64,000 bases of DNA from NCBI GenBank assembly GCA_028768545.1, contig CP054838.1:1791501-1855500 (forward strand), read 5' to 3'. The position numbers and the translations under genes were made by a program. This document shows, one piece after another, positions 9,952-20,121 of this stretch. The notes beneath the pieces are model-generated. The model was given only the letters and a program-made list of their open reading frames with translations. It was not told where the DNA came from and did no database searches. The stretch's first letter is position 1, and each line of letters opens with the position of its first letter. Source of the stretch: Desulfobacter sp. (lineage in GTDB: Bacteria; Desulfobacterota; Desulfobacteria; Desulfobacterales; Desulfobacteraceae).

Positions 9952-10815
9952 TCATAATTTCTTATGACCTCCTTTTGTGACTGTCCCTTTGATGAATACC
10001 TCAGCTGGGGTTTGCTTGTCCAGTGCAGAATGCTTCCGCTCGCAGTTATAGTAGCAGAAATAGGCATCCAGCCCTCTGTACAGCGAGTGCCCATCGCTGT
10101 AAGCTTTAGGGTAGACGTCCTCATACTTGAGTGTCCACCAAAGACGTTCGATGAATACATTGTCGATAGCTCGTCCGCGCCCATCCATGCTCAGAGCGAT
10201 TTTTTTGTCTAACAACACACCCGTGAAGGCATCCGAGGTGAATTGTGAACCTTGGTCTGTGTTAAAGATCTCCGGGGTGTCTTGTTCCAAGGCCCGTTCC
10301 AGCGCTGCAATGCAGAAAAGACTGTCCAATGAGTTCGACAGCTCCCACGAAATAACATAGCGGCTATACCAGTCGATTACAGCATTCAGGTACATGAACC
10401 CATGCCGCATCGGAATGTAGGTGATGTCGGTGCTCCAAACCTGGTTAACGCGTTCAATCTCAACATTACGAAGCAGATATGGATATACTTTATGTTCAGG
10501 AGCAGGCTTGCTTGTGTGTGGTCCTGGCGTGATGGCCTGAATTCCCATACGCTGCATCAGACGAGCTACCCGCTTTCGGTTGGTACAGTGTCCCTGATCA
10601 CGGAGCCAGTTCGTCATGCGCGGATAACCGAATTCCGGATGCCTCATATATTGCTCGTCGATCATACGCATCAGCAGAAGGTTTTCATTTGTTTCAGGGA
10701 CGGGTTTATAGTAGAAACCCGAACGAGGTGCGCCTGCCAGTCGACATTGGCGTCGGATCGAATAGACGGAGTCAGGTTTCACCCAACTCCGACGCGTTGA
10801 AACCGGCAGGCTCAT
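9952..10815 (-). CDS. IS3 OrfB, integrase-core transposase
   Basis: 287 residues starting at an ATG that overlaps the OrfA stop (ATGA). The rve integrase core shows the DDE acids: VWSTDITYIPMRHG (D), FNTDQGSQFTS (D), and IDNVFIERLWWTLKYEDVY (E), then CERKHSALDKQTPAEVF. An N-terminal HTH_21-type segment contains HPEFGYPRMTNWLRDQG. It is probably made mostly as OrfAB by -1 frameshifting on A AAA AAG. The frame is intact. Confidence 0.92.
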   Translation of the reverse strand: MSLPVSTRRSWVKPDSVYSIRRQCRLAGAPRSGFYYKPVPETNENLLLMRMIDEQYMRHPEFGYPRMTNWLRDQGHCTNRKRVARLMQRMGIQAITPGPHTSKPAPEHKVYPYLLRNVEIERVNQVWSTDITYIPMRHGFMYLNAVIDWYSRYVISWELSNSLDSLFCIAALERALEQDTPEIFNTDQGSQFTSDAFTGVLLDKKIALSMDGRGRAIDNVFIERLWWTLKYEDVYPKAYSDGHSLYRGLDAYFCYYNCERKHSALDKQTPAEVFIKGTVTKGGHKKL

Positions 10816-11096
10816 AACTTTTTTTCAAGCCACTTGATGTCCATTTTCAGTCGCCCGATCTCCTCGTAAAGTGGGGCAGTGATTTCTTCCTCGGTCTTTG
10901 GCCGCCGTTTTTTCCCTGATGGGAAAAGCTCTAGGGCATTGGTGAGCAGTTGTTTCTTCCAAGCCGATATTTGATTTGGATGAACCTTATAGGCCGTTGA
11001 TAGCTCGGCTAAGGTCTTCATTCCCTTGATGGCTTCGACCGCCACTTTGACTTTAAATTTTGCCGAAAATTGTCTTCTTTTACGTGTCATTTTCAT
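10812..11096 (-). CDS. IS3 OrfA, helix-turn-helix subunit
   Basis: About 94 residues from MKMTRKRRQ; an upstream extension to 11141 would run into the inverted repeat. It has a transposase_8-type helix-turn-helix (FSAKFKVKVAVEAIKG, then LSTAYKVHPNQISAWKKQLL) and a C-terminal leucine-zipper-like stretch. The last codons are GAA AAA AAG TTA TGA. This places the heptamer A AAA AAG (10818-10824) in the zero frame, the classic IS3 programmed -1 frameshift site that yields the OrfAB fusion. Confidence 0.9.
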   Translation of the reverse strand: MKMTRKRRQFSAKFKVKVAVEAIKGMKTLAELSTAYKVHPNQISAWKKQLLTNALELFPSGKKRRPKTEEEITAPLYEEIGRLKMDIKWLEKKL

Positions 11097-11673
11097 GCGT
11101 CCTTTCTTACCATTTTCAGGACGCGGATTCCACTTAAGCAAGTGGTCCTAAAATCGGGGGTAACCGCAGAATGACTGAACTATAGAGTGTCCATAAATTT
11201 GTAGCGTTATCTTCCGATGGGGTAATGAGAAGTGTGAAAATCAGATTTAAGAATAAAAACAGGGATATTGGTATAGTCGGGTTGAACCTTGATCTTTTCT
11301 GCTTGGACTGAATAAGTGAGATTTCCTTTTCTGTTTTTCTAAACCATTTACCCGTATTTTTTCCGCTCTTTAACTGGGAGACGTTATTCAGAATCTTAGA
11401 GTAGTACTTTATTGAAAAGTCTAAAAACAAGCAAACACTGAATCCGATAACCAGAGCGATATATACGCCTTCGGCAAAATTATGTCCGCCGTTTAAAGTC
11501 CACAGAATCTTACCTGGTATGTAAAATAAGTATCTCCATATTGGGTCTAATTCAATTAGGGCTTTTATTATGAAAGTGTCTCCATAGTTTGGGATAGCAG
11601 CCTGAATAATTTGTTGAAGAATAACAACGGAAAGACCATAGAACAAAAAGGGATATTTGTTAATTAGTTTCAT

Positions 11674-11887
11674 TTTTATAGAATCAATTGATTATCAGTT
11701 CAATCCCCCTGAAACAGATAAAATCCACCCTGATCAAGGAGCAGTCAGAATTAAAGGACCATTTGATTTGAGATTAAACTTAACTCCTGGATGATTTGCA
11801 AGTTTTTTTCCTGAAAATTAAAATTCCATAGTTATAATCAGTTTGGGTATTTGAGCAATTTACACCGTCCGGACAACAACAAAAGGC
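11674..11887. other. Intergenic, nothing recognised
   Basis: AT-rich spacer between the disrupted membrane-protein gene and the end of the ABC operon. No open frame or repeat is seen apart from the operon's terminator hairpin. Confidence 0.4.
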
Positions 11888-11914
11888 CTGCCATGTGGTT
11901 TAACCATGGCAGAT
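11888..11914 (-). terminator. Terminator of the TonB/ABC operon
   Basis: On the minus strand CTGCCATG pairs with CATGGCAG around a ~9-base loop containing the stop codon of the ATPase gene, followed by GCCTTTTGTTGTTG. Position at the operon end supports termination; the U-run is imperfect. Confidence 0.5.
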
Positions 11915-12500
11915 TTGGATCGGGCGGCAAGGGAGTTTAAGGATTTGGGCGCCCATGGCCCGGGCCGGGGCAAGGTCATGACTGGCCATGAAAATGGTGA
12001 GGTCCTTGTTTTGGTTGAGGCAGCTTAAATCATTGGCCACAAGATGCTGCCAGTTTTTGTCCAGAAAGGCAAAGGGCTCGTCCAAAAAGAGAAGATCAGG
12101 CCCGGGCAAAAGGCTCATGGCAAGGCCCAGCCGTTTTTTCATTCCACCGCTCAGCTTGGATGGGGGCAGGTTATATGCCGGTAAAAGCCCGAGCCGGTCC
12201 AGCAGGGCTTTGATCCGGGGCTCTTTTTGGGAAGAGGGATGGGACAGGATAAATGCCATGTTGGCCCCCACACTTTTCCAGGGCAGAAAAACAGGGGTTT
12301 GAAAGGCAAAGCCCATTTGGGTGGCCGATGTGTTTACCCGGCCTGTATTCGGACAGGCAAGGCCTGCGGCAATGTGAAGCAGGGTGGATTTCCCAATGCC
12401 TGAACAGGCAGATGCTCTCCCCTTTTTTAAGCTTCATGTTCACCCGGTCTAAGATAATGGTGTTGTTGTAGGCTTTGCCGATATGATCAAGGGTCAGCAT
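11900..12500 (-). pseudogene. NitT/TauT-type ABC transporter ATPase, frameshift at Walker A
   Basis: Starts at 12500 (GGAGG ahead) with MLTLDHIGKAYNNTIILDRV. After GESICLF the frame changes. The correct downstream frame resumes at SGIGKSTLLHIAAGLA, so a few bases of the Walker A loop near 12405 are missing. The rest is a normal ABC ATPase: Q-loop in GFAFQTPVFLPW, signature KLSGGMKKRLGLAMSL, Walker B LLFLDEPFAFLD and switch His in MASHDLAPARAM. It would have powered the permease encoded just upstream. The broken P-loop means no active protein. Confidence 0.8.
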
Positions 12501-13232
12501 TTTGTCCTCCTTTTTTTGAGGACAATACCCGTAAGGGCCGTATCCAGAAGATTTCCATGGATACCCCAATACTGATCAGCACCAGGGCCCAGGCAAAGAG
12601 GGCTTCCATGTCCATCATGCGAAAGGCCCAGTAAACCCGGGCGCCCATGCCCTGGTCAGCGCCCAGAAATTCAGCCACGGCGGTAATTTTCAGGCAGGAG
12701 CCCAAGGCATAGGAAAATCCAGCCAGAAAATGGGGGAAAATACCGGGCAGGATCAGGTCTTTGATCATGACCCATTTTTTGATCTGGTAAATTTGGGCCA
12801 GGTCAAACAAGCGTCGGTCCAGGTGGGCTGCGGCCGTGGCCGTGGAGATAAACAGGGGAGGGAACAAAGAGGCTGTGACCACCAGGACGGGCAAAAGCGT
12901 GCCTGTGCCGGCCCAGACCATGACCAGGGTGATCCAGAGGATGGGGGGGGGGTGGTCTGGAGAATGGCGGCCAGGGGCATGATCATATCCATGATCTTTG
13001 GGTTCCGGCCGGCAGGGATGCCGGTTGCCAGCGCCAAGAGCGTTGTGATGGACAGGGCCACAATCCCGCGGAACAGGGTGATGCTGATATGGGCCCAAAA
13101 ATCCGGGGTTAGGGCCAATCGCATAAGGCAGGCCATGGTTCCGGACAAAGAGGGCACCAGACCATTGCCGAAAATATGGTTGGCCGTGATCCAGGCCAGG
13201 GTCAAAATGGTTATGGAGATCCCAAACCCCAT
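12487..13232 (-). pseudogene. ABC transporter permease (BPD_transp_1), frameshift in a C10 tract
   Basis: Starts at 13232 and overlaps the ATPase start. The frame is good to MIMPLAAILQTTPP. It then breaks at a run of ten C on the coding strand (G10 at 12945-12954). The other frame continues with ILWITLVMVWAGTGTLLPVL and a typical permease C-terminus with the EAA-like loop LFDLAQIYQIKKWVMIKDLILPGIF. Eight or eleven C would restore the frame. Several TM helices place it in the inner membrane as the SsuC/TauC-type channel. Slippage, real decay or a sequencing error in the homopolymer are all possible. Confidence 0.8.
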
Positions 13233-13801
13233 GCTTATTTCCAGAACAGATCTTTATTGTCTGGATGGGGGGTGCCGAGAACCGAGAGATAGTTTTGGAT
13301 TTCTTCTTGAATCCCATGGCTTTTTCGGACCATAAACAGGTCCCGGCCCAGGGATTTTTCGATCAGATCCCGGGAAATAAAGGATTCAAAGGCCTTGGGC
13401 AGGCAGGCAATCCCCTTGGCAGGATCCTCTGAAAGCAACTGGGCCGCGGCCAGTATTTCCTGGGCCAGAAAGGCCATAAGTTCCGGGTATCGCTTTGCCG
13501 TCCTTGCGTTTACGGCAATTCCTGCAATGGGCATTCTGGCGTTTGTTTGGGTAAATCGGCCATAGGCCTGTTCAAGGTTTTCTCCCACCGTAAGGTAAGG
13601 CATTTTTTCTAAAAAAACAGTGACCAGGGGTTCGGGTACCAGGGCTGCCCTGATTTCCCCTGTTATCAATTTTGCGGCCAGCTGCCGGGGCCCATGTGAA
13701 AGGAAGATGATTCTGGGTTTGTCAGGGTCCAGGATATGGTTGAGGATGGGGATGGCCGGAGACCCCTGGGGGGCAACGGCCAAGGGTTTACCGTAAAAAT
13801 C

Positions 13802-15252
13802 GAGGGCGTTCAAAATTCTGTGTCAGTTGAATGAAAGCTGATATACTCAGCTAAATAAGGAGAACTGACATGACCGAAGAAAACACCGAATTTGATTTTC
13901 AAAAAGCCCTTAAAGGCATCCAGGAAGGTAAACCCTTCACAGGTAAGGGCGGCGTCCTTACATCATTAATCAAAAATCTTGCTGAAGCTGCTCTTGAAGG
14001 AGAGTTGGAGTCCCATCTCGGGCAGGAAGTTTCTGCCAACCGCCGTAATGGAAAAAGCAAAAAGACCATTAAATCCCTGGATGGTAAATTTGAGCTGGAA
14101 ACCCCGCGTGACAGGGCCGGAACCTTCTCTCCACAGATCGTCAAAAAACATCAGACAACGCTCAGCGATGAAATTGAAAGAAAGATAATAGCCCTTTACG
14201 GCCTGGGCATGAGTTATAATGATATGGCTTCCCATTTACAGGAAATCTATGGACTTGAGATTTCAAATGCCACTCTGAGCACCATTACCGATAAAATCAT
14301 CCATACCGTCAAAGAATGGCAGGCCAGGCCGTTGGAAAATGTGTACCCAATCGTATGGCTTGATGCCATACATTATAAAGTACGAGAAAACGGAAAGGTC
14401 AGCAGCAAAGCCGTTTACACAATTCTTGGGGTGAATATCGAGGGCCGCAAAGAGGTTCTTGGGCTGTACATATCCGAGAATGAGGGTGCGAACTTCTGGC
14501 TGCAGGTGTTAACAGACCTTTCAAACCGAGGGGTAAAAGATATCCTGATTGCCTGTGTTGATGGTCTAAAAGGTTTTCCCGAGGCCATTGAGACCATATT
14601 CCCGGACACAGAAGTTCAACTCTGCGTAGTCCACCAGATCCGAAATTCATTGAAATACGTTGGTTCCAAAAATAAAAAGGAATTTATGGCAGATCTAAAA
14701 CGTGTTTATAAAGCGGTCAATAAGGATCTGGCCGAAGAAGAACTGGATATCTTGGAAAATAAATGGAATGACAAATACCCGATTGTGATAAAATCCTGGC
14801 GGAACAACTGGGAACGCCTCAGTCATTTCTTTAAATATCCAGAAGAGATTCGACGGATAATATACACCACAAATACCATTGAGGCTGTGCATCGACAGTT
14901 TCGAAAACTGACCAAAACAAAGGGATCATTCCCGAACCAGGACAGCCTGTTAAAGCTGCTTTACATGGGGATCCAGAACGCCAGTAAAAAATGGACAATG
15001 CCGATTCAAAATTGGTCACTGACAATTTCCCAGTTGGCAATTTTCTTTGAAGGCCGGCTGGATAAAGAGCTGGGAATTTGATAGGGATTTATTTACAGAT
15101 GGAAAAGATGGTTCCAGGAACTCCACTCCAGCAAAAGTCAACTCCTCCGACGTGGCTGATTGAAGGCCCATTCTCGGACCTGACTTTTACTTCCGCTGGC
15201 GCTGAGGCAGATCCGGGAACCGAAACCGTGACACAGAATTCTGAACATTCCC
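13802..15252 (+). mobile_element. IS256-family element, copy 2 (1451 bp)
   Basis: Same ends as the other copies. The flanks TAAAAATC (13794-13801) and TAAAAACA (15253-15260) fit an 8-bp duplication in which one base was later lost, because the interrupted gene reads through once that base is restored. Confidence 0.92.
13870..15081 (+). CDS. IS256-family transposase (copy 2)
   Basis: 403 residues, intact, with the same DDE blocks as copy 1. It differs in having Ser instead of Gly in GKVSSKAVYTIL. Near identity to the other copies implies recent transposition. No function beyond mobilising this element. Confidence 0.95.
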   Translation: MTEENTEFDFQKALKGIQEGKPFTGKGGVLTSLIKNLAEAALEGELESHLGQEVSANRRNGKSKKTIKSLDGKFELETPRDRAGTFSPQIVKKHQTTLSDEIERKIIALYGLGMSYNDMASHLQEIYGLEISNATLSTITDKIIHTVKEWQARPLENVYPIVWLDAIHYKVRENGKVSSKAVYTILGVNIEGRKEVLGLYISENEGANFWLQVLTDLSNRGVKDILIACVDGLKGFPEAIETIFPDTEVQLCVVHQIRNSLKYVGSKNKKEFMADLKRVYKAVNKDLAEEELDILENKWNDKYPIVIKSWRNNWERLSHFFKYPEEIRRIIYTTNTIEAVHRQFRKLTKTKGSFPNQDSLLKLLYMGIQNASKKWTMPIQNWSLTISQLAIFFEGRLDKELGI

Positions 15253-15679
15253 TAAAAACAGAAAAACGGGAAAAAGAGGTTGAGACCAGATAAAATTTGC
15301 GCCACCCTGTGGTGAGCATGAGTTTTACCGGCGCTCCCCTGGCCGCTGCCCGGGCAAAGCCTTGGGTGTGACCCAGCCACAAATCCCCTCTCCCGGCCAA
15401 AAGAATGCCCCTCAGATCATTCAGGTGTTTCCACTGCCTGACCCTCAGTCGGCATTTTTCAAGGATATGCCCCTGGTTTACGGCATGCCAGAAGGCCAGT
15501 TGGGGGGTTGTGGCAAGGCCTGTGGTATAAAAGGTTAAAACCGGCAGGTTTGGGTTGTCCCCCAATAAAAATTCATTTTCCGAAGGTCGGGTCAGGCATA
15601 TATAGGCGCCCAGAGAGATCAGGGCCATCACCAAAAGCCCCAGAAAAATTCCCTGTATTTTGTGTGAACCTTTCATGAT

Positions 15680-17733
15680 TTAAAATGTCATTTTCCAGGC
15701 CAGGTAGGCGTTGAATCCGGGCTCTGACAATTCAACGCCCCGGGAGGTGGACAAGTGGTTGGCATACGCTTTGTCAAGCAGATTGTCTATTCCCAGCACC
15801 AGATCATGATGGGTCTTGCCGATCAAAAATCGATATCCAGCCTTGAGATTGACTGTGGCCCATCCCGGGGTCCGGGTCTCTTCTGAACTCACCTTGTTCT
15901 GGTGTGCGGCCCAGGTCAGATTTATGTCACCCCAAAGCCCTGGGCTGTTTTTGTTGTATCCCATGCCGGCCAGGCCGTTCAAGGGCGGTATGAATGAAAG
16001 ATCGGTGTTGTCGGTTTCATTGGTCCCACGGGTGTAGGCAATATTGGCATACAATTGCCAGAGGCCAAAAGGACGGTATTGGACGTCAAGTTCTCCGCCC
16101 AGCAGCCTGGCCTTGTTCAGGTTTTCCATTTGATAGACCGTGGCGGATCCTGGAACAAGGGCCTCGGTGATCATCTCATTGAGGAAATTGGCGTACAGGC
16201 CGCTGAAACTCTCAAGACCTGCGTATTGTAGTGAAGCCCGTATTCAAAAAACATGGAGCGTTCAGGGTCCAGGTCCGGGTTTCCGTATATCTGCCCGCCG
16301 GAAAAGGCAAGGTACTTATACCGCTCCATAAGATCGGGTGACCGAAAGGCGGTTGCACAAAGAAATGTCATGGAAAGATGCGGGACCCATTGCTAGGTCA
16401 TGCCTGCATGGGCATTCCAGCTTAGGTCATGGCTTGACTGGGCATCACGCATTAAAGCGGGAACCATGGCGGGTAAAGGGGGAATGACCCAATTGTACAA
16501 GGCATCAGATTTTGTTTTCATATAATCGATTCGTCCCCCCAGGTTCAGGATCAGGGAGGGAAAAATTTGTATATCATCTTCCATGAAAAAACCCACCGAG
16601 GTCTGCCGGGCATCGGCCAAAGGGGTATCAATACCGGTAAGGCCCGATGAAAAATTTTTTTCGCGAAAGGTATCCATGGCCCAGGACCAGGTGTCCAGGC
16701 CCGCAACCAGGCTGTGGGCGTCAAGCTCGACCGTATTTATCCATTTGGCCCCAAAGGTTTTATGAATCCCTGTGGGCTTGATGGTGTCCATGGGGCTGGT
16801 TTTGGGAAAATCCATTTTTACGTTTCGCTCTATTTTTTGGTAATAGAGGTTGAGATCGGATTGGGACAGGACATTGGATTCCGGGGTCAGGTGGTGGGTC
16901 AGGCTGACCAGGGTCCGGTAAGTATCAGGATAGGTGATGGCGGGGCCGGCAGGAAGGGCCAATCCTTTGCCCGGGATCCCAATGTCATTTCCCTTGGTAT
17001 ATTGGATGTTAATTTGGGTGAGGTTGGCAGGGTTCCATTTGACCGCGGATTTGAGCCCCAGGGTATCATCCGCAAAAAAACTGTGGTCCTGGACGGTTCC
17101 TTTTCCCGTTTCATAGGGGTCATAGTCCCGTCGGCCTCCGAATGCATAGATCCAGAAGTTTTTTGAGTTCAGGGCGGTCTGGCCAAAGGCGCTGAACCCC
17201 TGGGGGTTTAAACCGGTGCTGCCCCCAATGGTGCTAGAGGTCCGGGTCTGGTCGGAAAATGTTCCTTTGCGGGTAATGATATTGATGACACCGCCCATGG
17301 TTCCGGATCCGTAAAGAGAGGATATGGGGCCTTTGAGCACTTCAACCCGCTGGATCTCATTGGGATTGATCAGGCCGAACCGGGCATTGATATCCGTTGC
17401 CGTGTTCACCCGGGTCCCGTCAATGAGAAAAACCACCTGCTCCCGGCCCAGACCCCGGATGTTCACGGCAGATCCCCAGGCAGAATCCGAAGATTTTTTC
17501 ACTCCGGGAATTTGGGTCAGGGTATTGGTGATTGAAGGGTCCTGGGCCTGGAAAATGTCCTGACTTTCCATGACAGCCGTTCCTCCGGGGGTGAGGCAGA
17601 CACTGCTGTCTTTTCCCCGGGCCGTGACCAGGATATCTGCTAGCGTATAGCATTCTGATGCCAATAGGGGCATGGCCTGAATCAAGACCAGGCATGCTGC
17701 AACCATGACTCCGAGTCGTTTTTGGGGTGTCAT
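15680..17733 (-). pseudogene. TonB-dependent outer-membrane receptor, nonsense plus frameshift
   Basis: Start at 17733 (AGGAG ahead), with a signal peptide (VMVAACLVLIQAMPLLA). The plug domain shows DILVTARGKDSS, VNIRGLGREQVVFLIDGTRV and LKGPISSLYGSGTMGGVINI. The barrel follows but stops at TAG (16393-16395) after WNAHAGMT, where similarity continues in frame (VPHLSMTF, then SPDLMERYKYLAFSGG). A frameshift near 16180-16215 moves it to the frame that ends 15680 with the terminal-strand motif FNAYLAWKMTF. It is first in an operon with an ABC importer, suggesting uptake of a scarce organic molecule or metal complex across both membranes. No riboswitch I know is visible upstream. Confidence 0.85.
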
Positions 17734-18128
17734 TTTATTCTCCTGTATTTTTTTGACTGCCCAGAGCAAAGTCCAAGATCCATGCCATGGCATGAAAAAA
17801 GGGTATCTGGGAAAGGGCCTTTGGTTTTAACCCCTGGAATTACACTGAGATAAACAAAAAGAAAAAATTTTACGGCCAGGATAAATTTCGGGCCGCTTTT
17901 TTGAGGGAAACAAAGTTTTTTAACACCCTGTAAAGAAAAACAACACCTGACCGGGGGGCGTGGAGGATAAATTTTTGCCAATCCCACCCTGTTCAAGGCC
18001 TTTCCAGGTTTTATTTTTTTTGGAACCCTCTGGCATGCCCATTGCTGAAAACAATGATCGGGCACCCTTGAATCTGGGTTTGACCCGGCCTTTGGGGCAA
18101 TGGATGAACACAAATAAAGGAAGATCAC
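17734..18128. other. Divergent intergenic region, TonB operon / hydrogenase operon
   Basis: About 395 bases between divergent operons, so both promoters should lie here. I looked for a cobalamin, thiamine or molybdenum-cofactor riboswitch in the leader of the TonB gene and saw no conserved core. A short palindrome CATGCCATGGCATG lies near 17781. A fragment of ~60 codons on either strand has no family features. Confidence 0.45.
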
Positions 18129-20121
18129 ATGGCAAAAATTATATTCGGGGTCTGGGACGGGAATGTCATTGATAATCGCGGGAAAAAGATATTTGAGATT
18201 GAAGAGCACCCCGAGTTTGGCGATTTCGATGAGTTCAATCCTGGAAACCCCATCAAGGCGTTTTTCGGGGCCCATGGGTTTTTTATCTTTGAAAAAAATG
18301 TCAACCTTCTGGATTCGGCCTTTCAATACATGGCGCGGGCCGCCCAGGAGTCCTGCGAGAAATGCACCCCCTGCAGAGTGGGCACCCAGATCATCACCTC
18401 CAAGCTGGCGGATCTGACCCAGGGCAGGGGAACCCTTGAGATGCTGGACGAAATCCAAATTGTTGCAGAACATGTCAGGGCCACTTCCCTGTGCGGCCTC
18501 GGGCAGATCGCCACCGTGGCCCTGCTGGAGATGCTCAAATATTTCAGAAACACCCTGGAAAGGGAGATCCAAGAGGGAAAGGTCATCACACCCCAGCCCT
18601 GCACCACCTATGTTACGGCCCCCTGTATTGAGGCCTGTCCCTCAAAGGTGGATGTTCCCCGGTATATTGACTATATCAAGGACGGCAAATTTACCCATTC
18701 TCTCGGGGTGATCCTCCAAAAATATCCCATGGCTGCTACCTGCGGCCGGGTCTGTGTGAGATTCTGCGAGCTGGCCTGCCGCAGAACCCAGGTGGATGAG
18801 GCCGTGGGCATCAAGGTCTTAAAACGCTTTGTTGCCGACCATGAAGCCTCTGGCCAGGGATTTTCCTCGTATATGGTTTCGGATAAAAAAGATCCTGATT
18901 TAAAGGTGGCCGTGATCGGAACCGGTCCTGCCGGTATTTCAGCGGCCTACCATTTGCTGCTCAAAGGATATCCTGTGGATGTGTTTGAGGCCAAATCCGT
19001 GCCCGGCGGGATGGCGGCTACGGGGATCCCTGAATACCGGCTGCCCAAAGATGTGTTGTCCAAGGAGATCAGCATCATTGAAACCCTGGGGGGCCAGATT
19101 TTTTACAATCGGAAAATGGGCCGGGAGTTTTCTCTGCAAAGCCTTTTTTCCAACGGGTATAAGGCGGTTTTTCTGGGGGTGGGCACCCATAAGGGCAATA
19201 TGATGGGTGCCATAGGGGAAGATCCCAATCTTGAGGGATATGATTTTGGGGTGGATTTTTTGTTGCGCATCAACCACGATTATATTGACCGGGGCATTCC
19301 TATGACATTGGGAGAAAAAATGGTGGTGGTGGGCGGGGGCAACGTGGCCATGGACTGTGTCCGGTCTGCCCTGAGAATGGGGGTCAAAGAGGTTCACCTG
19401 GTCTACCGCAGAAGCCGCAGCCAGATGCCGGCTGATCCTGAAGAGATCGAGGCCGCTGAAAAAGAAGGGGTGATCTTTCATCTCCAGGTCAACCCCTGTT
19501 ATTTCCCAGGACGGGAAAATAACAGGGGTTGAACTGATTGAGATGGTACTTGGAGATCCGGATGAAAGCGGCAGAAGAAGCGTTTTTCCCAAAGAGGGGT
19601 TTGAATTTGTGCTGGAAACCGACCACCTGATACCGGCCATCGGCCAGAAAGTTGAGACAGGGTTTTTGTCCCCGAAAATCGATAATGTCTCGTTTACCAG
19701 CAAAGGCACCCTCCAGGTGGGCAAGGATTCTTTGATGACCACACGCAAAGGGGTATTTGCCGGCGGAGACTGCGTCACATGGCCTGCCACCCTGGTCCAG
19801 GCCATGGCCCAGGGGGAAACGGGGGCCAGAAATATTGACGATTACCTGACCTGCGGCCGGGTCAGATTTTATCCCAGAGACCGGATGAGCCAGTTGGTGG
19901 GTCATGTCCAGCCCATGATCGATTCGGGGGTGACCCTGCTGGTAAGACACGAGTACCGGGTGAAAATAAAAGAACTGGACCCTGATGTCCGCAAGCAGAT
20001 ATTTGAAGAGGTTGAAAAACCCATTTCCGTGGAAGAGGCCTATCACGAGGCCCACCGGTGCATGAGATGCTACCGGGTCTATTCCGTAATCACAGAACAA
20101 CAGGGGGGCAGTATATCATGA
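18129..20121 (+). pseudogene. NuoF-type 4Fe-4S / GltD-type flavoprotein fusion, one frameshift
   Basis: A ~664-codon gene. Residues ~70-140 carry the NuoF C-terminal Fe-S motif CEKCTPCRVGT plus SLCGLG. A Fer4_20 domain follows (CIEACPSKVDVPRYIDYI; CGRVCVRFCELACRR), then a GltD-like flavoprotein with FAD site VAVIGTGPAGISAAYHL and NAD(P) site VVVGGGNVAMDCVRSALRMG. The flavin and FMN part of NuoF is absent. At 19494-19498 one extra base shifts the frame: VNP should go straight to VISQDGKITGVELIEMVL. The site lies in a near-perfect inverted repeat. The stop overlaps the hydrogenase start (ATGA). Inferred role: passes electrons between NAD(P)H and the hydrogenase. Confidence 0.8.

Larger units (their letters stand above)
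9753..11168 (-). mobile_element. IS3-family element (1416 bp, 3-bp duplication GAA)
   Basis: The ends read TGCGCCTACCCCCAATCTTA at 9753 and, on the minus strand from 11168, TGCGGTTACCCCCGATTTTA. These are imperfect inverted repeats starting TG, as usual for IS3. GAA at 9750-9752 is repeated at 11169-11171. It holds orfA and orfB with a slippery site between them, and disrupts the membrane/zinc-ribbon gene. Confidence 0.9.
9574..11673 (-). pseudogene. Membrane protein with C-terminal zinc ribbon, split by IS3
   Basis: The N-terminal part (11673 to 11169) has TM segments (YPFLFYGLSVVILQQIIQA, VYIALVIGFSVCLFLDFSI, ISLFLFLNLIFTLLI). Removing the IS3 element and one GAA duplication joins it in frame to 9752-9574. 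The join reads SVILSFVYYVIQIYRG, and the protein then ends with a short zinc-ribbon-like module, CNTCQKKDVIGVKTCTCGG. The clean join shows a single insertion into a formerly intact gene of about 227 codons. Function unknown; membrane anchor plus zinc ribbon is all that can be said. Confidence 0.7.
13235..15676 (-). pseudogene. ABC substrate-binding protein split by IS256 copy 2
   Basis: The N-terminal part (15676-15253) has a membrane anchor or signal (IFLGLLVMALISLGAYICL) and an NMT1/SsuA-like start (LTFYTTGLATTPQLAFWHAV). The C-terminal part (13801-13235) continues with FYGKPLAVAPQGSPAIPILN and VNARTAKRYPELMAFLAQEI. The two halves join in frame if one lost A in the target duplication is allowed. 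The start follows four bases after the TonB receptor stop, in one operon with permease and ATPase. Family knowledge: NitT/TauT binding proteins carry small organic anions or vitamin precursors; the ligand here is unknown. Confidence 0.8.

Noticed and set aside
17734..18128. Cobalamin or other riboswitch ahead of the TonB operon
   Set aside because: No B12-box or other conserved core could be found on the minus strand.
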